Numbered from the stretch's first letter, positions 9,571 through 18,180 are shown. The stretch: DNA of 64,000 nucleotides from Nitrospira defluvii (GCA_011525625.1 WYAX01000015.1:186001-250000), one strand, 5' to 3'. Notes: generated from the sequence alone by a model not told the origin. A program made the numbers and translations.

Positions 9571-9987
9571 ATGGGTGGAACCAATCCCTATATCGAACAA
9601 GCCGATGTCGAATTGCCGTCGAACCGTTATACCGTGACCTTTATTTTTCCAGACAAGAGCGAAAAGAAGGTCGAAGTGGTCCCGGATAAGATTCCCTACG
9701 GACCGACAGGGCTCCCGGGTAGCATTCTGGATATCGCCATGGGGAACGAGATAGATCTCGAACACGTCTGCGGGGGGGTCTGCGCCTGCTCCACCTGTCA
9801 CGTCATGGTGAAGAAAGGCCTAGAGACCTGCAATGAGGGCACGGACGATGAGTTCGATCAGTTAGACGAAGCCCCCGTCACGACGCTGCAATCGCGTCTG
9901 GGCTGTCAGTGTGTCCCGAACGGGTCGATGGATGTGATTGTGGAGATCCCTGCGATCAATAAGAATCTGGCGAAAGAAGGCCACTGA
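9571..9987 (+). CDS. fdx: ISC-type [2Fe-2S] ferredoxin
   Basis: Adrenodoxin-type ferredoxin giving electrons for cluster assembly on IscU. The 138 residues contain the cluster motif CGGVCACSTC followed by a distal Cys in LGCQCV. The N terminus is about 25 residues longer than that of E. coli Fdx. An AAGAAGGGG ribosome site lies 9 bp before the ATG. The gene reads away from iscR across a shared operator, an arrangement different from the E. coli operon, where fdx follows hscA. Confidence 0.93.
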   Translation: MGGTNPYIEQADVELPSNRYTVTFIFPDKSEKKVEVVPDKIPYGPTGLPGSILDIAMGNEIDLEHVCGGVCACSTCHVMVKKGLETCNEGTDDEFDQLDEAPVTTLQSRLGCQCVPNGSMDVIVEIPAINKNLAKEGH

Positions 9988-10016
9988 CCGAGAGGGGGCA
10001 AAGGTCAGTCGAGGCG

Positions 10017-10715
10017 TCAGTCGTACGTTTCGAGTTTCACCTCCCGCCGTTCAAATCCAAGTTCCATAAACAGGCTGCGTAACGGGCGGGCAAAGGCTTT
10101 GATCCCCGCGATCATCGGCGTGACGTGGCGCCCGTTTCCGGCAATCTGTTTGATCACCTCCACCGTGCCTGCATGGCCCTCCAGGGCCTCGCCCACAAAC
10201 GGCAGATACTGAAAAGAAGAGTGCCTCGCAGCCAGAGCGGTGAATTCATCATGGTATAGCTGCTCGCGTGTGGTGGGTGCGTGCGCGATCAGGGTGGTGG
10301 AAGGCAGGGTGTCCTGTTTTACAAGCGCACGGACCATACAGCGGAGCGGAACAAGGCCAGAATACCGGCCGATCAGCAGTAGGTGTTGCGCCTCCGTTTC
10401 GGGAAGTATGAAGTGGCCATAGGGGCCTGAGAGCGGGATGCGATCGCCTGGCTTACGCGACGAGAGATAGCCCGAGCCCTTCCCTCCTGGAACATGGTCA
10501 AAGACGAGAGTCAGATGCCCTTCGGGTGACGGTGGCTCGGCCAGAGAATAGGCACGATTCAACGGCGGATGGTCTCCCACCGGCAATTGGAGGGAGATCC
10601 ACTGGCCGGGTTGAAACGCCAGGGGAAACTCAATCGGGCGGAGCACGAGTTCTGTGGTGTGGGGTGTCAACGCGGTAAGCGAGACGACTTCAGCAAGTTG
10701 TGTTGGTTCAGCCAT
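10017..10715 (-). CDS. FAD/NAD(P)-binding oxidoreductase, ferredoxin reductase-like
   Basis: Protein of 232 residues with a flavin-reductase fold: an FAD-binding barrel with RAYSL (about residues 54-58, the RxYS motif) and GPYGHF, then an NAD(P)-binding half beginning LLLIG and ending with a short C-terminal extension. No Fe-S domain is fused. It is convergent with the ferredoxin gene, 29 bp away, so it is a reasonable candidate for the reductase of that ferredoxin, but this is inference from position. The nucleotide site reads GRYSGLVP where GxGxGxxP is usual, so NAD(P) binding may be altered. Confidence 0.8.
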   Translation of the reverse strand: MAEPTQLAEVVSLTALTPHTTELVLRPIEFPLAFQPGQWISLQLPVGDHPPLNRAYSLAEPPSPEGHLTLVFDHVPGGKGSGYLSSRKPGDRIPLSGPYGHFILPETEAQHLLLIGRYSGLVPLRCMVRALVKQDTLPSTTLIAHAPTTREQLYHDEFTALAARHSSFQYLPFVGEALEGHAGTVEVIKQIAGNGRHVTPMIAGIKAFARPLRSLFMELGFERREVKLETYD

Positions 10716-10832
10716 GAACTGTTCTTAGCAAAATCGGATTCAGAATGGAACTGCCCCGTTCTGTACATCGTTTCGGTGCCATGGTATAGATAGCCCCCCG
10801 TTACATTCTTCCACACACACTACGGTGACGCG

Positions 10833-12248
10833 ATGAGTCAGGTCAGGGTTCGATTTGCGCCCAGTCCGACCGGCTTCCTCCATATCGGCGGGGTGCGGAC
10901 GGCCTTGTTCAACTGGCTGTTTGCTCGGCAACAGAACGGCGTGTTCATTCTTCGCATTGAAGACACCGACCAGGATCGGTCGACCGACGCCTCGATCCAA
11001 GCTATTCTCGACGGCATGCGCTGGGTCAAGCTGGATTGGGATGAAGGGCCCTTTCGACAGACCGACCGCATGGACCTCTATCGAAGCCATGCCTTCCGGC
11101 TGTTCGAGCAGGGCCATGCCTATTGGTGCGTATGCAGGCCGGAGGAGCTGGAGGCGCGCCGAAAAGAAGCGGAAGCCAAAGGCGGATCGCCTCGATACGA
11201 CGGCCGTTGTCGGAATCTGGGCCTGTCCAAGCCACCCGGTGACGCGGCGCTCCGATTCAAAGCCCCGCAGGACGGTCAGACGGTTGTCGAGGACCTCATC
11301 AAGGGGCGGGTGGTGTTCGACAATCACATTCTGGATGACGTCATCGTTCTGAGATCGAACGGCTTTCCCACCTACAACTTTTCCGTGGTGGTGGATGACG
11401 CGTTGATGGGTATTACCCATGTGGTGCGGGGGGACGATCACCTTACGAATACGCCGCGCCAAATCCCCATATTTCAGGCCTTGGGGTTCCCGTTGCCGCG
11501 ATTCGGACACCTCCCGATGATTCTCGGGGCGGACAAGACGCGGCTCTCGAAACGTCATGGCGCGACGTCGATCATGGCCTATAAGGACATGGGCTACCTG
11601 CCGGAGGCCATGGTCAACTATCTGGTTCGTCTCGGGTGGTCCCATGGAGATCAAGAGCTCTTTTCGCGACAGGAATTGATAGAAAAATTCTCCTGGAAGA
11701 ACGTCCAGACCTCTCCTGCGGTCTTCAACCCCGACAAGTTGTTATGGCTCAATGCCGAGTACCTCAAGACCAATCCTCCGGAGCAGATCGCCCAGGCACT
11801 CGTACCCTTATTGGAAGAGGCCGGTCTCACGGACGACGTGCGCGCTGTGTCCACTGAATGGCTTGCGCAGCTGGTGGTCTTGGTGAAAGAGCGGACCAAG
11901 ACGTTGGTTGAGATGGTCCATTGGGTGAGGCCCTATTTCGGCGAGGCCGTGCCGTTTGATGAGGACGCCGCGAAGAAGTTCCTCACTGCGGCCCAGGCGC
12001 CGATGTTGACCAAGTTGGTGGAACGTTTTGAGGCGTTTCCTGCCTTCTCCAAGCAGGAGTGGGAAGAAGCGTTCAAGAAGTTAGTCGAGGAGGCGGGAGT
12101 TAAGATGGGCCAGCTGGCTCAACCGGTGCGTGTAGCCTTGACCGGCCGGACGGCGAGTCCCGGTCTCTTTGATGTGATGGAGATCCTCGGCCGTGACCGG
12201 ACCCTTCGTCGGCTTCGTCTTGCGATCGAGCGTGCCTCGCGATCCTGA
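10833..12248 (+). CDS. gltX: glutamyl-tRNA synthetase
   Basis: Class I aminoacyl-tRNA synthetase charging tRNA-Glu. The 471 residues begin with RFAPSPTGFLHIGG (HIGH-type motif at 17-20), have WCVC in the zinc-binding-type insert region, KTRLSKRHG as the KMSKS motif (about 235-243), and the helical anticodon-binding domain. Length is normal. The window also encodes glnS, so this organism can charge tRNA-Gln directly. Two tRNA-Gln genes follow at once. Confidence 0.97.
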   Translation: MSQVRVRFAPSPTGFLHIGGVRTALFNWLFARQQNGVFILRIEDTDQDRSTDASIQAILDGMRWVKLDWDEGPFRQTDRMDLYRSHAFRLFEQGHAYWCVCRPEELEARRKEAEAKGGSPRYDGRCRNLGLSKPPGDAALRFKAPQDGQTVVEDLIKGRVVFDNHILDDVIVLRSNGFPTYNFSVVVDDALMGITHVVRGDDHLTNTPRQIPIFQALGFPLPRFGHLPMILGADKTRLSKRHGATSIMAYKDMGYLPEAMVNYLVRLGWSHGDQELFSRQELIEKFSWKNVQTSPAVFNPDKLLWLNAEYLKTNPPEQIAQALVPLLEEAGLTDDVRAVSTEWLAQLVVLVKERTKTLVEMVHWVRPYFGEAVPFDEDAAKKFLTAAQAPMLTKLVERFEAFPAFSKQEWEEAFKKLVEEAGVKMGQLAQPVRVALTGRTASPGLFDVMEILGRDRTLRRLRLAIERASRS

Positions 12249-12278
12249 GTCTGTTTCTGTCTGGAATCGCGCTCGATC

Positions 12279-12305
12279 TTGACGCAATGGAGAGGCTTAT
12301 ATTAC
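12279..12305 (+). promoter_or_regulatory. candidate promoter of the tRNA-Gln genes
   Basis: TTGACG at 12279-12284 and an AT-rich -10 region (TATATTAC, 12298-12305) precede the first tRNA-Gln by 14 bp. The -35 box is good; spacing to the best -10 hexamer is short (15 bp). Confidence 0.4.
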
Positions 12306-12318
12306 TGTGTGGACCGGT

Positions 12319-12392
12319 TGGGGGATCGTCTAGCGGTAGGACGTCAGTCTCTGGATCTGACTACCTAGGTTCGATTCCTAGTCCCCCAGCCA
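12319..12392 (+). tRNA. tRNA-Gln (anticodon CTG)
   Basis: A cloverleaf of 74 nt with encoded CCA. Acceptor arms TGGGGGA (12319-12325) and TCCCCCA (12382-12388) pair fully. The D arm contains AGCGGTAGG, and the T arm contains GGTTCGATTCC. The anticodon loop CTCTGGA gives CUG, reading CAG. The pair closing the anticodon loop is T-T, a small irregularity. Confidence 0.95.
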
Positions 12393-12445
12393 AAATCTTT
12401 TCCACGCCTTGCTCTTCAGCTCGATGTCTCGGTTCCGTACCGCGC

Positions 12446-12519
12446 TGGGGGATCGTCTAGCGGTAGGACGCCAGCCTTTGGAGCTGGCTACCTAGGTTCG
12501 ATTCCTAGTCCCCCAGCCA
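12446..12519 (+). tRNA. tRNA-Gln (anticodon TTG), host of the first element
   Basis: A 74-nt cloverleaf with encoded CCA, nearly the same as the upstream tRNA-Gln except in the anticodon arm. The loop CTTTGGA gives UUG, reading CAA. Its 3' half (from 12476) is repeated exactly at 19880-19925, so it serves as attachment site and was restored intact by integration. Confidence 0.96.
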
Positions 12520-12521
12520 AA
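12476..12521 (+). repeat. attL, 46-bp direct repeat within tRNA-Gln(TTG)
   Basis: The segment from the anticodon loop through the CCA and two further bases is identical to 19880-19925. It marks the left end of the first integrated element. Confidence 0.9.
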
Positions 12522-12522
12522 C

Positions 12523-13689
12523 TTATCTCTCCACAATTTCAGCAACTTGTGACCCTTCCACATCCCGGTTCGATTTTTGAGCCGGGGCGCTGGTCACGGT
12601 TTTGGTCACGGTTCGAGTGAGACTCCCCCGGTTGACTGCCTCTTGGAGGTGACCAGGAGATAAGTGGGAGTATCGGAGCGTCGTCTGGATATCCCTGTGC
12701 CCAAGGATCTCTTTGACTGAAACTAGATCCACTCCGGCCATAACCCGACGACTCGCCGCTGTGTGCCTCAAAGTGTGCCAGCAAACCCCCTCTATGCCGA
12801 CTTTTTGCAAATAGGGCGAGTAGAAGTGGTTCACGAAGCTTTGGGGGTTCCAGGATTGGAGCGGAAACTTGGGGCTAGGGAAGACCCAGGGAGACCGTAC
12901 GAATGAATCCAGAGACCGCAGGATGCCCTTTGCGCCCTCGCTAAGTGGCACATGACGAGTTTTCCCACCTTTGGATAGGGGAATGGTCGCGACACCAGCT
13001 TCAAGGTCGATCTGATCCCACCTCAGTTGAAACTGTTCCTCCCGTCTCATGCCGGTTTCAATGGCAAACGCCACCAGCTTCCAGGCGGCGGGAGGCATGA
13101 TTTGCTCTAGTTGAAACAGTTCCTCATCACTGAGAAAGCGGGTTCGCCGTACTTCTGGCAAGAATTTTACAGACGACACTGGGTTTCGGGTCAGTTTGCC
13201 ATCTTTAACAGCGAGCATCAGGACACGACGCAGAAATGTGAAATGCCTGTTAATCGTCGCGTCGCTCCACTGGCGTTCTGGCTCGGAATCCTTTGGCGCA
13301 TCCGCTGGACGTGGTCCTAGCCTCGTCCTCATCTTCGCTTGAACACGCCGCAGGTCTTCTGTCGAGATTTCCGTGATTAAACGCTTTCCTAAGAGAAACG
13401 ACCAGCGGCGACCGTAACGTCGCTCATTATCAATGCCTCGATTGGTAGACCCCTCCAGACATCGGTTAATCCATGCTCGTAAAGTAACGTCCTTTCCTGA
13501 AGAAAATTTCTCCGGAAAATATTTACCCTCTCGAATATCCGCCTTGAGCCGTCCATACAATGCTTTTGCCTGCGATTTGGTGTCACAGCGATGCCAACGC
13601 TCCCGCCCGTTGGCATACAGACGCACCCACCAGCCTTCGCGGCCTTTCCGCTGGGTGATGCCTCTATCCTTGCCTTCTTTTCTTGCCAC
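12523..13689 (-). CDS. int: tyrosine recombinase (integrase) of the tRNA-Gln element
   Basis: Site-specific recombinase catalysing integration at the tRNA. The C-terminal catalytic domain shows the first Arg in ETGMRREEQ, then HTLRHTAASRR and LGHRDIQTTLRYSHL with the His/Arg and the nucleophilic Tyr. The N-terminal part has an arm-binding type region (WWVRLYANGRERW). Start GTG at 13689 is chosen because AAAGGAG lies 7 bp upstream; this overlaps the end of the preceding gene by 26 bp. The stop lies 3 bp from the tRNA CCA end. The C terminus reads TVTKTVTS, encoded by a short repeat that recurs near the far end of the element. Confidence 0.9.
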   Translation of the reverse strand: MARKEGKDRGITQRKGREGWWVRLYANGRERWHRCDTKSQAKALYGRLKADIREGKYFPEKFSSGKDVTLRAWINRCLEGSTNRGIDNERRYGRRWSFLLGKRLITEISTEDLRRVQAKMRTRLGPRPADAPKDSEPERQWSDATINRHFTFLRRVLMLAVKDGKLTRNPVSSVKFLPEVRRTRFLSDEELFQLEQIMPPAAWKLVAFAIETGMRREEQFQLRWDQIDLEAGVATIPLSKGGKTRHVPLSEGAKGILRSLDSFVRSPWVFPSPKFPLQSWNPQSFVNHFYSPYLQKVGIEGVCWHTLRHTAASRRVMAGVDLVSVKEILGHRDIQTTLRYSHLSPGHLQEAVNRGSLTRTVTKTVTSAPAQKSNRDVEGSQVAEIVER

Positions 13690-14329
13690 GGTGGCTCTCC
13701 TTTCGTTGGTCCGGTTTGTGATTTTCTCGCCATTTGCGTGTCGCGACTCGCGTCTGACAACGAGGGCCACAGTAGATTTGATCGACACGAATGGCCAGGT
13801 AGATCCGCTGGCATTCGGGGCAGCGGCGAATGCGCCCAGAATAGTCCATCAACAGATGGGCAAACCGATATTCAAACTCCTTCACTTTCCGCTTCGTGGC
13901 CACAAAGACGCTGCCTTTGCGTGCGTCCTCGATCGGCAACGTCACAATGATCGTGAATTGCGGAAACGTAAAGGCGGCGACGGCGTTTTTCCAGAGCTTC
14001 TCCAGGCTGCCCAGGACCATCGCCTGGATCTCTTTGGCCTCTCCACGACTGGGAAGGGTGCCACGAAATCCTTCTCCTGGAATGGATCGAACGCTCCAGC
14101 CCACCTCTGTGGCGATTTCCGCCCCCCGGCGATTGGCCACGTCATCGACAAAGCTGGCGATCTCAAACGCTAAGACCATCCATTCACTGGCCGTGAGCGT
14201 GTCCAGGTCCGTCTGAATAAACTTCAGCAGCCATCCCACCTCACCGTCTGCGGAGGTGAGAATCCGCTCTCTCGCCTTCGTCATCTCTCCGTGAAATTGG
14301 TCGTAGTGTGCGCCTCGATCAACCGGCAT
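13664..14329 (-). CDS. unknown protein with C-terminal zinc finger, upstream of integrase
   Basis: Unassigned protein of 221 residues. The N-terminal two thirds are predicted globular without a motif I recognise. The C terminus has CPEC, 13 residues, then YCGPRC and an R/K-rich tail, a pattern like the CGNR-type or treble-clef zinc fingers that bind nucleic acid. A GAAGGAG ribosome site precedes the ATG at 14329. Its 3' end overlaps the integrase start, so the two genes are probably coupled and it may regulate or assist recombination (inference). Confidence 0.65.
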   Translation of the reverse strand: MPVDRGAHYDQFHGEMTKARERILTSADGEVGWLLKFIQTDLDTLTASEWMVLAFEIASFVDDVANRRGAEIATEVGWSVRSIPGEGFRGTLPSRGEAKEIQAMVLGSLEKLWKNAVAAFTFPQFTIIVTLPIEDARKGSVFVATKRKVKEFEYRFAHLLMDYSGRIRRCPECQRIYLAIRVDQIYCGPRCQTRVATRKWRENHKPDQRKESHRGKKRRQG

Positions 14330-14530
14330 AGGGACTCCTTCTCCTCACGAGTGAATGAGAATCTCACTCCATCCTAGTACAGACAAAAAAAGTTAGGACC
14401 AACGGGAGGCGTAGAGCTGGAAATCGCTTGAAGAGTGTACCTCGCTAGTGGTAATGCGTGTCAATATAGGATATGCCTCAAGAGCTACAGGCATAACCCC
14501 GTAATTAACTCATTACCAAGGAGGTGCGCG

Positions 14531-14740
14531 ATGGTTCCCAGCACAAAATTGATCACGATTCGAGAAGCGGCGGACCGGTTAGGACTCAAGGAAAGCACGA
14601 TCAGGAAATACATCCTGAAGCGGCAGATCGCCTATGTGAAGCCGTCGGTGCGGGCCGTACGGATTCCTATCGAAGAACTGGAACGGATTCTGGCTGCCGG
14701 CCTGAGGCCGGCCATTCCTCAAGCGGAGGCTGCCCGATGA
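14531..14740 (+). CDS. small helix-turn-helix (excisionase-like) protein
   Basis: About 69 residues with a MerR/excisionase-type winged helix: ITIREAADRLGLKESTIRKY followed by a basic strand and VRIPIEELERIL. Such proteins act as recombination directionality factors or DNA-binding regulators. An AAGGAGG site ends 5 bp before the ATG at 14531. The stop overlaps the start of the next gene (ATGA at 14737-14740). It is divergent from the zinc-finger/integrase pair, so 14330-14530 holds the control region. Confidence 0.75.
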   Translation: MVPSTKLITIREAADRLGLKESTIRKYILKRQIAYVKPSVRAVRIPIEELERILAAGLRPAIPQAEAAR

Positions 14741-15450
14741 GCCGCTGGAAGGAGTTCCGGCGGGAGCCAGTCGCCGGGGAATGGACCAGGAAGCAAAAGC
14801 GGGGCTACCACCGAGTCCGGTCGCTGCTCTGGTTCTGGGAGTGCCACCAGTTCCAAGTACTCTGGGTGACCCTCTCTACGGCAGAAGGCGGGGATGCGGA
14901 GAAGCTGACCTACCACCACAAGCAACTGCGTCAGCGGATCGAACGCAAGTTGGGGTTTCAGGGATTGGAGTATTACCAGGTACGGACGGAAGAGGGGCAT
15001 GGGGTGCTCCATATCTTCTGGGCCTGGCGGGTTCCTGATGGGGAACGTGCCCGGCGGTTCTGGATCTCCCAGGAATGGCTCTCGTCACAATGGCAGGCCC
15101 TGCATGGGGCTCCGGTCGTCTGGATCAAGGCGTATCAGCCTAGTCATCGGTCCCGAAACCGTCTGAGCCGCTACGTCATCAGCCAATACGTCCAGGATCA
15201 ATGTGGCTACGTGAATATGTGTTGGTCCTGGAAACGCTCGCTCGGTTTTCCCATCAGTCGGCTCTGGGAAGAGATGCGACACCAATGGTCTACCAGGAAC
15301 GCCTATCGGCGGATTAGAGGCGAGATCGAAATCCCTCGAATCGTGTTCATCAAGACCTGGGAGGATCTACTTTCGGGACATCCCATCTGGTTCTGCGACA
15401 CCATCTTGCAACTCGTCCTCGGGAAGGGACTTATATGGAGTCCGCTATGA
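14737..15450 (+). CDS. putative replication-initiator-like protein
   Basis: Protein of 237 residues rich in Trp, Arg and Tyr. It has VTLSTAEGGDAEKL, a helix with QLRQRIERKLG, then EYYQVRTEEGHGVLHIFW and later RYVISQYVQDQ. The order (strand, helix, strand with E..GhgvLHI, later a Tyr pair) resembles rolling-circle Rep proteins, but only one His of a His-hydrophobic-His motif is present. Function as an initiator is therefore tentative. It overlaps the excisionase-like gene by 4 bp and the next small gene by 4 bp, so the three form one operon. Confidence 0.5.
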   Translation: MSRWKEFRREPVAGEWTRKQKRGYHRVRSLLWFWECHQFQVLWVTLSTAEGGDAEKLTYHHKQLRQRIERKLGFQGLEYYQVRTEEGHGVLHIFWAWRVPDGERARRFWISQEWLSSQWQALHGAPVVWIKAYQPSHRSRNRLSRYVISQYVQDQCGYVNMCWSWKRSLGFPISRLWEEMRHQWSTRNAYRRIRGEIEIPRIVFIKTWEDLLSGHPIWFCDTILQLVLGKGLIWSPL

Positions 15451-15716
15451 AGGCCCCTCATACCTGTGTCGTGAAAATCCACAGCCCTTTGGGCATCACT
15501 TGCTGCGGACAGCCCGCTACGCTTTATGATCGTGCACGCAAAGCCTGGCTCTGTACTGAGCATACGAAGGAACGGCTCTGTGAGTTCTGCCAATTCGAAC
15601 GAGTGTGGGTGCGGTGTTGTTATAGGGAGCATGATGTCACATGCGAAATCTGGCTGTGTGTGGACTGTGCGGCCTCATGCCGTGACGACGGCCGGCAGCA
15701 ACACGTACAGCTATGA
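15447..15716 (+). CDS. small cysteine-rich protein, C terminus altered by RHS junction
   Basis: About 89 residues with many cysteines arranged in pairs (CC, CEFC, CC, CVDC), so probably zinc binding. The ATG at 15447 overlaps the preceding stop as ATGA. RHS-type sequence starts in another frame at about 15682, so the last ten or so residues are encoded by foreign DNA and the original C terminus is probably lost. I do not recognise the family. Confidence 0.55.
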   Translation: MKAPHTCVVKIHSPLGITCCGQPATLYDRARKAWLCTEHTKERLCEFCQFERVWVRCCYREHDVTCEIWLCVDCAASCRDDGRQQHVQL

Positions 15717-16973
15717 TGCCAACGGGAACATGACTACAGGGGCGGGCCGATCGTTCACCTACAACCTGGAAAACAAACCGCTCACGATTACGGTCGGTGG
15801 GCAGACCACCACCTTCGTCTATGACGGCGATAACGGGCGGGTGAAGAAGATCGTGGGGAGCACGACCACTCGGTATATCAGCCAGCTCTATGAATGTGAG
15901 AACACGAACTGCTCCCGGATGATCTTCTCGGGACCAGAACGTGTCGCGACACTGGTACCAAGCGGCGGCATCCACTATTACCACCCGGATCATCTGGGCT
16001 CGTCGTCCGTGATCACCGACGGGACCGGCGCCACGGTCCAGAACCTCACCTATTTTCCGTACGGTGCGACCCGCACGAACAGCTCACCGGTCACGCCGGC
16101 GGTGGATGTGCCGTACAAGTATACGGGGCAGGAGCTCGATGCCAGTACCGACCTCTATAACTACGAGGCGCGACAATATGAGGCGGCGTTAGGACGATTC
16201 GTTTCGCCTGATACGCTGGTGCCCGATCCGTTCAATCCGCAAGACCTGAATCGCTACACGTATGTGCGGAACAGTCCCCTGAACTATACCGACCCCACGG
16301 GACACATTACGTGTGAAGACCTGCGTGTTAGTGACTGTCTCACGCAGTGGTTTTTTGATCTTTTCGGCGGGGACCGCTCTGGCACTCCACCGACACAACC
16401 ACCACAACCGCCTCCTCCTGACGCTTCCCCTATCGTGCCAGTCCGTGAAGTGAACGTGACCGACTCGCGGTTGCCGCCGCCCATCACCATATTCCCCTCG
16501 TCCCCACCGCCCAACACCCCATATTGGGGGGAATTTGGTCAGAGAGGAATGGGTGGAGACGGAAGAGGTGGGACGCCTACACCGGAAGAAACCGGTGATG
16601 TTATTAACGGGTTAATGCAGTATATCGTTGGGTCGGCGCTCATGGGCGGAATAGCTAGCAAAAACCCTCGCAACGCCGACGCTGTATTGAAACATCTAAA
16701 GGCATTCTCAAGCCTGGTGGGAAGTTGATCGGGGAGGCGGGTAGTCCAGGAGTTCGAGTTCTGTCTGGCGATATCAAAGCGGCCGAAGATTTAACTCTAG
16801 ACTTAGGGAAGCTAGGTCAGATTCGTAACCATCCCCAAGTTCAAGATGGAGTAGGAATCGATTTGCCTGGAGGAGGATTTATTGGATTCAGACCTCATTC
16901 AAGCTCTGGGGGGCCGACTATTGACATCAACGTTACCGGCTTTGATGATTTTCGTAAAATTCACTTCAAGTGA
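15682..16973 (+). pseudogene. RHS-repeat toxin remnant, 5'-truncated and frameshifted
   Basis: From about 15682 the sequence encodes the end of an RHS/YD-repeat protein: TYSYDANGNMTTG, the core block from YHPDHLGSSSVITD to YNYEARQYEAALGRFVSPDTL, then NRYTYVRNSPLNYTDPTGH, which ends the RHS core. A Pro-rich variable linker and a C-terminal toxin domain follow. The N-terminal shell is absent and no proper start is present. The frame also breaks near 16685: it ends at a stop at 16726-16728, while the expected toxin continuation (GILKPGGKLIGEAGSP onward) runs in the next frame to 16973. A single-base loss near 16683-16690 explains this. Not expected to give a functional toxin. Confidence 0.8.
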
Positions 16974-17383
16974 GAAAATGTATGACGGATTTAACGGATG
17001 TACAAAGAGAAATATTGGCCGGTTGCTCAGGTGATTTTGAAGATCTCTCCAGCATCGTAAATTTCATGACGAAAGCCGGTACGATACTGCGTCACCTCAC
17101 GTTAGAGGAACTACAGGAAAGAGTCTTGGAGAATCTCAAACCTCTTCTCGAGGCGAAATTGATTCAAGCTGGGAACGTTGATTCAACGGGGCTTCACTTG
17201 AAGCCTTGGGCTTTATGTACCGATGGAATTATCGATCGAATTCGTAAAGAATGGAACGAACATCTGCGAGAAGGAGTTCCTTGGCCCGACCCTTGGGAGA
17301 TCGTGTGTTTCGTTAGCACGGTAGAAGGGGACAGAGCACTTAGTGAAGGTAAAAAACGCAATGTCTATACAGAAGAAGGCTAA
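16970..17383 (+). CDS. probable immunity protein to the RHS toxin, copy 1
   Basis: Protein of 137 residues from a GTG at 16970 that overlaps the toxin stop, or about 133 from the ATG at 16982. It directly follows the RHS toxin tip, the usual place of an immunity gene. It is clearly paralogous to the protein at 17672: both run LTxxQ/EQ-xIL-A-C near the start, have a central V/L-x-x-LLxARLI/KLIxAG, then IxRIRxEW and end with EIVxFVSTxEGxRxLxEGKxRNV. No enzymatic motif is seen. Composition is more A/T-rich than chromosomal genes. Confidence 0.6.
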   Translation: MRKCMTDLTDVQREILAGCSGDFEDLSSIVNFMTKAGTILRHLTLEELQERVLENLKPLLEAKLIQAGNVDSTGLHLKPWALCTDGIIDRIRKEWNEHLREGVPWPDPWEIVCFVSTVEGDRALSEGKKRNVYTEEG

Positions 17384-17671
17384 TCCTAATCTAATGCGAA
17401 CGTTTGGCACTCTTCTGAAGACAGGTTAGTAAATACCCTCCGGTGGGAAGTGCAATTCTCACGAGTACAAGGGGGGGCCGAACAGCTGGCGATTGATATG
17501 GCTGTAGGTCTTCTATTAGTGACTCAACCACACAATCGGCTCATTGGCAACCTTCGCCTGTCCGGGTGGTTGTCATCGTTTTGGACTGTTTTTGAACGGA
17601 TTTTCTGACTTCTCGGTAACAACCCCCCGGCTTTGAAGTGAAAAATTTCCATCTGCCGAAATAGGATGCAC
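17384..17671 (+). other. intergenic region between the two immunity paralogues
   Basis: About 290 bp without a convincing gene. A reading frame with hydrophobic codons (around 17485-17610) has no start or ribosome site. It may be the remnant of a lost toxin tip, since immunity paralogues are often separated by such remnants. No hairpin terminator was seen. Confidence 0.4.
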
Positions 17672-18100
17672 ATGAGTCAACTCACACCACTAGAACAGGA
17701 TATTCTTCAGGCGTGTTCGGAGGACGATGTCGGTTTGTGGGAAGCAGTTTGGTTTGTCCAGCAGGACTTCCCCGAGGCCTCAAAAGACGAGATCAAAGAG
17801 ATCGTTCTCTCAGCGTTGCGGGTTTTGCTCACGGCTCGGTTGATCGATGCGGGGCGGTCGGTCGCGAGGGACAACTCGTACATCCGTAGCGACTGGAGGT
17901 CGGTGTTTGGGCCTGGGTATGACATTGTGTCCTGGAATCTTTCAGCAGAGCAGGCCATTGAACGTATACGTCGAGAGTGGGATCAACTGGGTGGTGAGCC
18001 GACCATAGGAGATATTGTGTGGTTTGTGAGCACCACAGAAGGGGAACGTGTGCTAGCTGAAGGAAAAGAGCGCAATGTTCTTAAGGAAACAGATACGTAA
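17672..18100 (+). CDS. probable immunity protein, copy 2 (paralogue)
   Basis: About 142 residues. The ATG at 17672 is preferred over 17666 because AGGA then lies 6 bp upstream. It shares its whole architecture with the protein ending at 17383, including the C-terminal DIVWFVSTTEGERVLAEGK block, and is acidic overall. It has no toxin of its own and may be an orphan immunity protein. The family is not one I can name. Confidence 0.6.
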   Translation: MSQLTPLEQDILQACSEDDVGLWEAVWFVQQDFPEASKDEIKEIVLSALRVLLTARLIDAGRSVARDNSYIRSDWRSVFGPGYDIVSWNLSAEQAIERIRREWDQLGGEPTIGDIVWFVSTTEGERVLAEGKERNVLKETDT

Positions 18101-18180
18101 GAGTCAGCCAACGATCAGGATAAAAGGGATACTGAACCCATGAGGAGATGTGTAACGCAAAGATTCAGCCCAACGAGGCC

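Noticed and set aside
17485-17612. Hydrophobic reading frame between the two immunity paralogues
   Set aside because: No start codon with ribosome site and no similarity; at most a relic.
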